A DNA stretch of 20,359 nt from a virus, in IMG/VR virus record IMGVR_UViG_3300042991_000209, positions 1 to 20,359 of that record; one strand, given 5' to 3'. Of the stretch, positions 1 through 6,640 are shown piece after piece. Under the pieces are notes generated by a model. That model had not been told where the DNA came from. It saw only the letters and a list, made by a program, of their open reading frames with translations, and made no database searches. Both the position numbers and the translations under genes were made by a program. Numbering within the stretch: position 1 is the first letter of the stretch; each line of letters opens with the position of its first letter.

Positions 1-733
1 GTAGCATATATGATTCTGCATTAGCAGTTGCTGTTGTTAAAGGTGGTGGAGGCGGACAGCCGTCGTAAGCATCCATAATCTGCTTATCGCTATGCCTAAA
101 CGTGTAATACCAGATGTCTATACCTGTTGAAATAGTTTTTTCTATATCAGTTTCACATCCAGAGTAGGTAACACATTCTTCACAGATGTCTCCAATATAT
201 TCGTTAAATCTTAAATATCTATAATCATTAACAGAAGGATTATTTAAACTATTAAAATTCACTCCACCCATTATAATGCTAGCAGGCCAACCTGTAACAG
301 GCAGCTCAAAAGTCTTACTATCCATATGAACTGATGACATAGCTTCTTCACCATATTCTCGGCGAAGTCTAATAGGATCTCCTATTAGTCGGCGAATTCT
401 GCTTATAGTCAGTTGCTGTGCTGTTCCATAACTAATTTCTTCAGGATATAATGGATTATAGAATATATCTCCAGCCTCGCCAAGAACAGGAGATGACCAT
501 TCACTAAAATAACCGGTGCTTGTGGAGTAATATCTTGATATATACCAGTCAGTAGAAACCCCTGTAGCATCATCAAGTGTATAGGTCGAAGTGCCTCCAG
601 AAAGTACCACAGGACCAAGTCCAGCAATGGTTTCATAAGTACCTGTCTCAGTAGCAGAGCGTTGTACTTGTATTTGATTATACACTTGTATTACAGTGCT
701 TATATTATCTACGGTAAATGTTAATCTAATCAT
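1..733 (-). CDS. Partial virion/neck-like protein, FN3-like N-terminus
   Basis: An open frame starts at ATG 733..731 and runs off the left edge without a stop: 244 codons are visible and the C-terminus is missing. A GGAGA site lies 7 bases before the ATG. Residues 1-85 look like a fibronectin type III or similar beta-sandwich: a VQRSATETGTYETI strand pair, then TDWYISRYYS and YFSEWS. Residues 108-125 carry SRIRRLIGDP, a segment I associate with phage head-tail adaptor or neck proteins. A Cys-containing stretch (C184, C187, C193, C226) and a run of five prolines (227-231) follow. It is the last visible gene of the operon, 15 bases after the 89-residue gene. A role as a neck or connector-associated structural protein is inferred from context and the RRLIGDP segment only. 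Confidence 0.8.
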   Translation of the reverse strand, partial: MIRLTFTVDNISTVIQVYNQIQVQRSATETGTYETIAGLGPVVLSGGTSTYTLDDATGVSTDWYISRYYSTSTGYFSEWSSPVLGEAGDIFYNPLYPEEISYGTAQQLTISRIRRLIGDPIRLRREYGEEAMSSVHMDSKTFELPVTGWPASIIMGGVNFNSLNNPSVNDYRYLRFNEYIGDICEECVTYSGCETDIEKTISTGIDIWYYTFRHSDKQIMDAYDGCPPPPPLTTATANAESYML

Positions 734-748
734 TTTATATTCTCCATT

Positions 749-1018
749 TTAATCATTTGGCGATGGAAAAGCACGATAAATATTTTTAGTAGGTAAAACT
801 GGAGAAGTACTTCTTCTCCTTGGCATAACTATTGTTCCTACAATAGGATTGGGTATTGCCGAAATAGCATCTGGATCTCTAGCCGTGAAAGACAAATCTC
901 CTACTTCTTCAGATTCTGGGCCAGTATTACACAAAGGAAAATCCACATAAACTGTGTCCCCTGAGAAACCTCCCATGAACCCACCAATAACTCCTCTTGT
1001 GGCTAATGCTATACTCAT
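749..1018 (-). CDS. Small hypothetical protein, 89 aa
   Basis: The start ATG (1018..1016) overlaps the TGA of the 719-residue gene as ATGA, so translation is probably coupled to it. The protein begins MSIALATRGVIGGFMGG, a mildly hydrophobic Gly-rich N-terminus that is too short to be a convincing membrane helix. A mixed segment follows, with an acidic patch (PESEEVGDL) and a basic MPRRRS. I recognise no family. Tight coupling to a large structural protein suggests an accessory or assembly partner, or a minor virion component; this is inference. Confidence 0.75.
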   Translation of the reverse strand: MSIALATRGVIGGFMGGFSGDTVYVDFPLCNTGPESEEVGDLSFTARDPDAISAIPNPIVGTIVMPRRRSTSPVLPTKNIYRAFPSPND

Positions 1019-3174
1019 ACTTTTACCACCTTATATGATTGCATTTCATCACCATTCCATGTAGTAGTTATGTTGTATGTGGCAATTACATTATTAGTTG
1101 TACCTACTGATACAGCATCACTATATGTTCTTATTCGTCCGGAAGATAAAAGTTTTTGTCCATTGAATATTGTATACGTTGTTTGGTCTAAGTATTGATT
1201 TTCTTGAAGTAGCCCAAGCATTCTCAGCAGTGCTGGGCCAATTTCTTCATTGATGGCGTCTGTAACTATGGTACCCATATCGGATTCATCAGGTAAGCTT
1301 AATAATTTATCATGCTCTTCTTCAGTTAATCCACCACTATTATCTATGAGAGTGTTAATAATTGTTGCACCATGCCAAACACCAGAAGAGATATTATTTC
1401 CACTTTCATCAGTAAGTGTACCTATTCCTGATACACTAATAAGTCCACCAGTTATTGTACTTGAGTCTAATCTAATATGTCCTGCGATAAGCCCTATACC
1501 AACTTTAACACTTGACCCAGTTATATTTTTAATAATTAAAAGACCTGTATAACCAGGTACCACTAAGTTCTGTCCACTTCCACCCATATCTATTGTAGGT
1601 TGAGTGTTCATATCTAACCTAGCGCAATCTCTGATATATGTGGATAGTCCTCCACCTAAAGTAATTTTTCCTGTAAGAGAAGAGTTATGAATATGACCAT
1701 TAAAATGAGAAATGTCACCAACAACACAATTATTAATTTCCGTATTATCATCTAATACACCACTTACCGTACAATCATTAATAGTTATATTATTAGCTTG
1801 TGTTTCTGAAGAAACCATAATAGAAATATTTACATGACTTTCACCATTTATAGTAAAATCACTGACATTGAAAGGACCACCTATTTCCATGCTACTATTT
1901 ATATATAGTGTGTCAAATCCTCTTTCGGCGGCTATAAGAAGAGCATCTTCTAAATTATTAACAGGGTCTAAAGGAGTTCCTTTTGGATATGCTATGCCGG
2001 AGGATACTGATGTTACATCAATTGTAACACAACAATTAAATGATGAGTATTCAATTTCAGGACCAATAGTATCTTCTATAGCATCAACGATGCTGGCTTT
2101 TGAGATTAAACCTGCTGAATCTACTATAGCACCATTTGAATTATCTATCAATTGTCCTGCACCACGGACTTGAATCGTACCACCAGTAACTGTCTCATCA
2201 AGTACTACGACCCCAGAACTTAGATCAATATCTATATTTTCTGGACCATTTTTATTTATTATTTGAATTGCTCCAGAGTAATTTCTCATACCTAAAGAAG
2301 TTCCAGAACCACCCATATCAATAATAGGAATTATATCAGCTAAAGTATCCAATCTGCCTGATACACAATTAATAATATTAGCAAATCTTGAACCTGAAAG
2401 AAGTATAGTACCATTTGCATCTAAGATACAATCTTCAACAATACCATCTATATAATCCAAATCAAATATTCTACAACCTCTTAAAACAGAGCCCCCATCT
2501 AATATTCCTGCTAATTGGGCATCTCTAAATTCACATTCAAATACATTTGCTACATTAGAAACTGTTATAACTGTCTTTGTATAACTTTCTCCTATAAAAG
2601 TATAACCGTGGTAATCTCCCCCAGAGTCGATGGTCATACTTCTTTTTACAAATATGGTGTCAAAACCTCTATATTGACATATTAATATAGCGTCTGCTAA
2701 ATTATTAACTGGGGCTTGTGGAGTACCTACTGGAAACACTGTACCAGTAAATGAACTTTCTATATCAACGGTTACTCCTTGATTATAAGACGAATATTCG
2801 ATGGCGGGGCTGGAAATTAAACCTGCCGAGTTAGCAGAACGAACTGATACTTGATTAACATTGACTCTATCACCAACATTACTATTCGCGCCGACAAGAT
2901 TTACGGCATACTGACCGTCTTCAAAAAGCAAAGAATAATTATTAATTATCTCTATGACCCGTGCAAAAGTAAGCCCCCCTAAGTATACCTCAGTGTTATG
3001 CCTATGGGTATCAGGGAAAGCCATTCCCTCCTCAGAGTCTTCTAAATCTTTTAATTGTAGACGGAACCAATTTAAATTAAGCTCTCTAATCTCGACAGGA
3101 GAGGATTGAATTAACGTGAGATCATTCCTCGGGATATATATTATTCGTGTTCCCCAATCTATAGTTATGGCCAT
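1015..3174 (-). CDS. Large repetitive virion protein with duplicated beta-helix-like module, 719 aa
   Basis: The start is ATG 3174..3172 with GGGGAG close upstream. Residues 1-118 form a head domain containing ITIDWGTRIIYIP, DLEDSEEGMAFPDTHRHNTEV and YAVNLVGANSNV, a combination I recognise from uncharacterised structural proteins of many environmental phages. Two homologous copies of about 220 residues follow. Copy A (about 124-347) starts IEYSSYNQGVTVDI and copy B (about 373-592) starts IEYSSFNCCVTIDV. Each contains GTPxxPVNNLxDA, RGFDT and IDMGGSG, and the short alternating strands suggest a right-handed beta-helix. The C-terminus has an EEHDKLLSLPDE segment, a short helical zone, and a terminal beta domain (GRIRTY, NNVIATY, SYKVVKV). 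It is probably a trimeric fibre, spike or baseplate-type protein. Virion association rests on family resemblance and operon position, and the exact location is unknown. Confidence 0.88.
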   Translation of the reverse strand: MAITIDWGTRIIYIPRNDLTLIQSSPVEIRELNLNWFRLQLKDLEDSEEGMAFPDTHRHNTEVYLGGLTFARVIEIINNYSLLFEDGQYAVNLVGANSNVGDRVNVNQVSVRSANSAGLISSPAIEYSSYNQGVTVDIESSFTGTVFPVGTPQAPVNNLADAILICQYRGFDTIFVKRSMTIDSGGDYHGYTFIGESYTKTVITVSNVANVFECEFRDAQLAGILDGGSVLRGCRIFDLDYIDGIVEDCILDANGTILLSGSRFANIINCVSGRLDTLADIIPIIDMGGSGTSLGMRNYSGAIQIINKNGPENIDIDLSSGVVVLDETVTGGTIQVRGAGQLIDNSNGAIVDSAGLISKASIVDAIEDTIGPEIEYSSFNCCVTIDVTSVSSGIAYPKGTPLDPVNNLEDALLIAAERGFDTLYINSSMEIGGPFNVSDFTINGESHVNISIMVSSETQANNITINDCTVSGVLDDNTEINNCVVGDISHFNGHIHNSSLTGKITLGGGLSTYIRDCARLDMNTQPTIDMGGSGQNLVVPGYTGLLIIKNITGSSVKVGIGLIAGHIRLDSSTITGGLISVSGIGTLTDESGNNISSGVWHGATIINTLIDNSGGLTEEEHDKLLSLPDESDMGTIVTDAINEEIGPALLRMLGLLQENQYLDQTTYTIFNGQKLLSSGRIRTYSDAVSVGTTNNVIATYNITTTWNGDEMQSYKVVKV

Positions 3175-3237
3175 ACTGCTCCCCGTCTTTTATTTAGTCT
3201 TTTTTAATTTTTTTACTTCGTCTGTAAGATCTTCTAT

Positions 3238-3408
3238 TTATTTTATATGTTCTTTCATCTTTTCTTTAGACTTTTCTAGTTCTATATCTTTTAGTGAAAT
3301 TTCTTCACATAACTTTTTATTCTTTTCCAATAAATTAGTTATAGTACTACTATTCTTCTTATGAAGTATAGATAAACTGTTATACATGTCACTATAATTA
3401 CACGGCAT
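3238..3408 (-). CDS. Small coiled-coil protein, 56 aa, possibly truncated paralog
   Basis: This ORF starts at ATG 3408..3406, one base after the TAG of the upstream coiled-coil gene, with an AAGGTGA site 5 bases upstream, so it looks translationally coupled. It encodes MPCNYSDMYNSLSILHKKNS followed by charged helix ending KEKMKEHIK and a TAA at 3240..3238. It aligns without gaps to the N-terminal half of the preceding 96-residue protein: YNSLSILHK against YNSLRRLYD, and EISLKDIELEKSKEKM against EITLRDQKLINCQSAL. After the TAA the same frame stays open for 15 more codons (IEDLTDEVKKLKKTK) to a TAA at 3192..3190, still heptad-like. It is either a short paralog or a recently truncated one. Function is unknown; an oligomerising partner of the upstream protein is plausible. 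Confidence 0.7.
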   Translation of the reverse strand: MPCNYSDMYNSLSILHKKNSSTITNLLEKNKKLCEEISLKDIELEKSKEKMKEHIK

Positions 3409-3409
3409 A

Positions 3410-3700
3410 CTATTCACCTTGATTTTTTAACTGCTGTTCTAGCTCTTTTATTTTTGCTTTTAATTCTTGTATTTCAGCACCATACTCTGTTTGAATTCTA
3501 TTTTGTTCAGTCAAAGCATTCTGCATAATTGTTTTATTTATATCTAACGCACTTTGACAATTTATAAGTTTCTGATCTCTCAGAGTTATCTCTCCAAGCA
3601 ATTCTATTTGTTTAGTTTGAATATTAACTACTGCTTCACTTTGTGAATCATAAAGTCTTCTTAAACTATTATATTTATCTTCAAAACTTGCTTCAGTCAT
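3410..3700 (-). CDS. Coiled-coil protein, 96 aa, unknown function
   Basis: The start is ATG 3700..3698 with AGGAG 5 bases upstream, in an 11-base gap after the 614-residue virion gene. Nearly the whole protein is predicted helix with heptad spacing: residues 12-60 (YNSLRRLYDSQSEAVVNIQT onward) and a strong Leu/Glu/Lys coiled coil at 70-93 (IQELKAKIKELEQQLK). There is no signal peptide or membrane segment. The next gene down encodes a shorter homolog. Small coiled-coil proteins between fibre genes can be trimerising adaptors or assembly factors. That role is inference; no family is recognised. Confidence 0.82.
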   Translation of the reverse strand: MTEASFEDKYNSLRRLYDSQSEAVVNIQTKQIELLGEITLRDQKLINCQSALDINKTIMQNALTEQNRIQTEYGAEIQELKAKIKELEQQLKNQGE

Positions 3701-3711
3701 AAATTCTCCTT

Positions 3712-5556
3712 TTATTCATCTGGTGATAATATTGCAGTAAATGTACTATCGGCAGAAGTTGAAACCACTCCTGACAATGGGCCTTGTTTATAATATGGTG
3801 ATCCTGATGATTTTCTTGCCCATCCAGTGACTGTTTGAGTGGCGCCAATTGCACGAGACATTGAAAGTTCCCCACTACTATCAGTTGCTCCCTCAAGAAA
3901 TACAAATGAAGCTTTTATTGTACCAGTAGGACTACTTCCAGGTGCACTACCCATTGTATATGTATAGCTATTATCACTAATCCGTGTTGCTATAATAAAC
4001 ACACCATTATTTGCTGCAAGGCTTGCTCCAGAAATAACAACTTTATCGTTAACAAGCATACCATGACCTGTATGTGTTACAGTTGCTGTTGTGCTACTAT
4101 TTGAAATTGTTACTGTATCATCATATGGAAACCCACCACTTGCATCAGCAGAAACTTTTAGAAAAACTCTTGCTGATTGTATTTTAGTTCCATCTGCTTT
4201 TTGTACGATTGCTTTAATTGTTCTTGAAGATGTTACTATTGTAACTGTAGCACCAGCTGTTTTATATGATGGCGATGTTCCACCAGTAATTGTGATAGTT
4301 ACTTCGCCTGATGTTCTTTTAATATGAATTGCGGAATCATTTTGTGCATTTGATCCATTAAATCCAGTAAAAGTAACATTTGTTAATGTCATACTTGTTG
4401 GGCTTGTTGTACCAAATTCTATTGCGTGATGTGCATTTGTTCCTTTGGTAAAAGAACAACCACTTAAATCAGAATTTGGATCAGTAGCCACATCCCAAAC
4501 TAAAGCGGAAGTATCTGCTGCAGCTGAGGATGAGTCAAAAATTGTCCCTGTAAAATTTGCATCATTTGCAGTTATTTGGCCACACCGTCTAAAAATACTA
4601 TTTAAAATGTCGGATGCTGATTTAAAAATAAATGTTCCCATATCAGTAAAGGTACATTTACTAATATTTACATCACAATCATCAATTACTTCTAAATTAC
4701 CTTTTGCCACAGTTCCTAATGCTTGAAATGAGACGCTTGCCAAATCAACTCTTGATGTCGCTTGACGAATTTCTATTTTAGAAAAATTTGACGTTACTTT
4801 TTTATCATTAACAATTAGTACAAGTGTGTTACTATCTCTGAAATCAACAGCAGAAACATATCCTAAAGTCATTAGCCCACGCCATTTAAATCCGCCTTCA
4901 GAAGCCGTAATTAATCCCCATCTATTTGCTGAAAGATCGTTTTGTGTAGCATATCCGGCAAAAGTACAAGGAGAATCAGGACTTGTACCTCCTGCAAATC
5001 TTGATTCACACCTTCCATATCTTAAAACATCAACACCGAATGGATTTCCTTTAGATGGAACAGTTGAAGGACAATTGTAAGCCCATCCAAAATATCTTCT
5101 TGTAGTAGTGGGAGCACCTACAGCAGTTTCAGTTGTAATTGCACTTGGATTAGCCATAGCCAAATTTTGCCAGCCGCCATATGGATTCGGATATAAATCT
5201 TTGCCCCCAATTTTAACCCAATAAAACGCATTTAAAGCACTTCCACAAATTAAACGCATTCCTCCATTAGCTTCTGTATCTAAAAGACTAGGTGCTGCAA
5301 AATAACACCAAACTAAAAATGCACCGTCAGTTGGAATTGTTACACCACTTGCACCAGAATCAGCCAATATTCCACCAACACCAGTTTTAAGTGTTGCCGC
5401 AACACAATATGTGCTTTGAATTGTAAATTCATTTTCTTGAAATACAATTGAATTCAAAGAAGTCCATCCAGTTGCAGTTGGTTCTGCCCACGTACCAGAT
5501 GTTTCTTCTGCTTGACTTATGGTTGATAAATCAGTTGTGTATGATGCTACAGCCAT
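3712..5556 (-). CDS. Beta-rich virion protein with parallel beta-helix-like core, 614 aa
   Basis: The start ATG (5556..5554) overlaps the TAA of the Cys-cluster gene as TAATG, with AAGGTGA just upstream. The N-terminal 220 residues are rich in aromatic and Gly residues (LVWCYFAA, GGWQNLAMANP, RRYFGWAYNCPS), like concanavalin-type or receptor-facing domains of environmental phage structural proteins. Residues about 230-430 show short repeated strands typical of a right-handed beta-helix (DCDVNISKCTFTDMG, SLTLTNVTFTGF-like steps). Residues about 470-560 carry a THTGHGMLVNDKVVISGA ... NNGVF ... YTYTMG module, seen repeatedly in phage tail and fibre proteins. The C-terminus (about 560-614) is a small beta domain. 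It is probably a fibre, spike or decoration protein. The fold is inferred from sequence pattern only. Confidence 0.87.
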   Translation of the reverse strand: MAVASYTTDLSTISQAEETSGTWAEPTATGWTSLNSIVFQENEFTIQSTYCVAATLKTGVGGILADSGASGVTIPTDGAFLVWCYFAAPSLLDTEANGGMRLICGSALNAFYWVKIGGKDLYPNPYGGWQNLAMANPSAITTETAVGAPTTTRRYFGWAYNCPSTVPSKGNPFGVDVLRYGRCESRFAGGTSPDSPCTFAGYATQNDLSANRWGLITASEGGFKWRGLMTLGYVSAVDFRDSNTLVLIVNDKKVTSNFSKIEIRQATSRVDLASVSFQALGTVAKGNLEVIDDCDVNISKCTFTDMGTFIFKSASDILNSIFRRCGQITANDANFTGTIFDSSSAAADTSALVWDVATDPNSDLSGCSFTKGTNAHHAIEFGTTSPTSMTLTNVTFTGFNGSNAQNDSAIHIKRTSGEVTITITGGTSPSYKTAGATVTIVTSSRTIKAIVQKADGTKIQSARVFLKVSADASGGFPYDDTVTISNSSTTATVTHTGHGMLVNDKVVISGASLAANNGVFIIATRISDNSYTYTMGSAPGSSPTGTIKASFVFLEGATDSSGELSMSRAIGATQTVTGWARKSSGSPYYKQGPLSGVVSTSADSTFTAILSPDE

Positions 5557-6008
5557 TATTCACCTTTATAATTCATAATTTCTGCCGATCTTTTTATATC
5601 TTCATATACTTCTTCTTTTGTCTTTCCCTTTGGGGGTAAAATACAACTTTCATTTCCACCATCTATACTTATAACTACTCCAAATCCAGCAGTTAAAAAC
5701 TCAGATATTAATTTTGCTGGCATACCAATTTTCCAAGCATCTTTATGTTCTTTATCAACGAGTGCTAAAAATGTAGGTCCTATAGGTAATTGTTCAAATA
5801 ATACATGACAAATATCAGGACGAAGAGAAGCATGTAGTTTATCTTTTAACCAAACACACTGAAAACTTCTACAAGATTCTGGTCTTTGCTCATATATAGT
5901 ACATCCTTTTTCTTTATTACAATAATTACACCATATAGTTAGAGGTTTTTTTAACTCTGGAACCTCAGTTAGACAACAACAAAGTGTACATGTTCCACAA
6001 CTATTCAT
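5556..6008 (-). CDS. YkgJ-type zinc/iron-chelating cysteine-cluster protein, 150 aa
   Basis: The N-terminus has a CxxCxxCC cluster (C4, C7, C10, C11, with C12 beside it), then WCNYCNKEKGCTIYEQRP (C27, C30, C36) and SCRSFQCVWL (C46, C51). The spacing and the GC-x-IY-x-x-RP-x-x-C-x-x-F-x-C-x-W-L core match the YkgJ/UPF0153 cysteine-cluster family, thought to bind zinc or an iron-sulphur cluster; the biochemical role of the family is unsettled. The length is normal for a complete member. The start ATG (6008..6006) has AAGGA 5 bases upstream and overlaps the end of the HNH gene by 8 bp, while its TAA overlaps the next ATG by one base. It is out of place among structural genes and may be a moron carried in with the HNH gene. 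Possible roles are metal handling, protein modification or host takeover, none visible from sequence. Confidence 0.85.
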   Translation of the reverse strand: MNSCGTCTLCCCLTEVPELKKPLTIWCNYCNKEKGCTIYEQRPESCRSFQCVWLKDKLHASLRPDICHVLFEQLPIGPTFLALVDKEHKDAWKIGMPAKLISEFLTAGFGVVISIDGGNESCILPPKGKTKEEVYEDIKRSAEIMNYKGE

Positions 6009-6600
6009 TATTTTCCTTATCCTCTTCCTTAATAGTGTTCGAAAAATTTACCAAAGCCGTAGCCATTTTTAATACATCCTCATGTGTCCAATATTTCTTA
6101 GCTAAGTTGTAGCAGCCACATACTAATCTGCAATTTGCTTGTGTATATCCTTTTTCTGGAATTTCTCTATCAATATGTGCAGTAAAAGCTGATTTACAAC
6201 CATATCTATCAAGCGGTAATCCAGTTACTGCACATCCTTTTTCAAACTGTTCCTCATACCATTCAGCTGTAAGGTCAAATGGTAAGTTTTTCATGTGAGC
6301 CCTATCTTTAGTGGCTTTTATGGCTGCTTTTAAAAAATTCACTTGATTCCATTTTTTACGATATTGTTTTTTATCATCATTAGTCCAATAATTTTTTGCT
6401 TTAGCTTTAGCAGCAATTATATCCTTGTTGGCTTCCTGATATTTATGTTGTCGTTTCTTTTGTTCATTATTTCTTCTCTCAAATTCTTCTACATCGTTTT
6501 CCTTCAAATATTTTCTTCGCAAACTTCGTTGCTGATTTATGAGTACCTTGTTTTTAGCAAGGTACTCTTTCATACAAATATTTCTTTGTTCTTTAGTCAT
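6001..6600 (-). CDS. HNH-family (His-Me finger) endonuclease, probably free-standing homing endonuclease, 199 aa
   Basis: Residues 1-100 are very rich in Lys, Arg, Gln and Asn, as expected for a DNA-binding region. The nuclease-like part is at 120-170: C123-AVTGLPLD, then HIDRE (H142, D144), GYTQANCRLVC (N156, C161) and YNLAKKYW (N165). The C-x-x-TG ... HIDR ... GYT-x-x-N-x-R-x-V-C ... N-x-AK pattern fits phage HNH nucleases, with C123 and C161 as candidate zinc ligands. The start ATG (6600..6598) has no convincing Shine-Dalgarno, unlike its neighbours, which is common for homing endonucleases expressed at low level. It lies between the 564-residue virion gene and the Cys-cluster gene. A role in DNA packaging (gp74-like HNH) is an alternative, but the distance from terminase makes a selfish element likelier. 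Confidence 0.82.
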   Translation of the reverse strand: MTKEQRNICMKEYLAKNKVLINQQRSLRRKYLKENDVEEFERRNNEQKKRQHKYQEANKDIIAAKAKAKNYWTNDDKKQYRKKWNQVNFLKAAIKATKDRAHMKNLPFDLTAEWYEEQFEKGCAVTGLPLDRYGCKSAFTAHIDREIPEKGYTQANCRLVCGCYNLAKKYWTHEDVLKMATALVNFSNTIKEEDKENNE

Positions 6601-6624
6601 AACTATCTATAATTATTAACTTTC

Positions 6625-6640
6625 ATCACGCGTCCGTGAT
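6625..6640 (-). other. Small GC-rich stem-loop at the end of the 564-aa gene
   Basis: ATCACG and CGTGAT form a perfect 6-bp stem with a 4-base loop. The TGA of the 564-residue gene (6628..6626) lies inside the stem. On the minus strand no uridine run follows, so it is not a canonical terminator. It may slow ribosomes or polymerase ahead of the HNH insert, or be chance. Confidence 0.3.

Noticed and set aside
371-386. AATAGG/CCTATT inverted repeat as a regulatory site
   Set aside because: It lies inside a well-supported coding frame in a segment (RRLIGDPIR) whose protein sequence explains it.
3238-3240. Recoding of TAA as a sense codon
   Set aside because: TAA is the terminal stop of many genes here, and TAG and TGA are used too, so a reassigned code is not supported.
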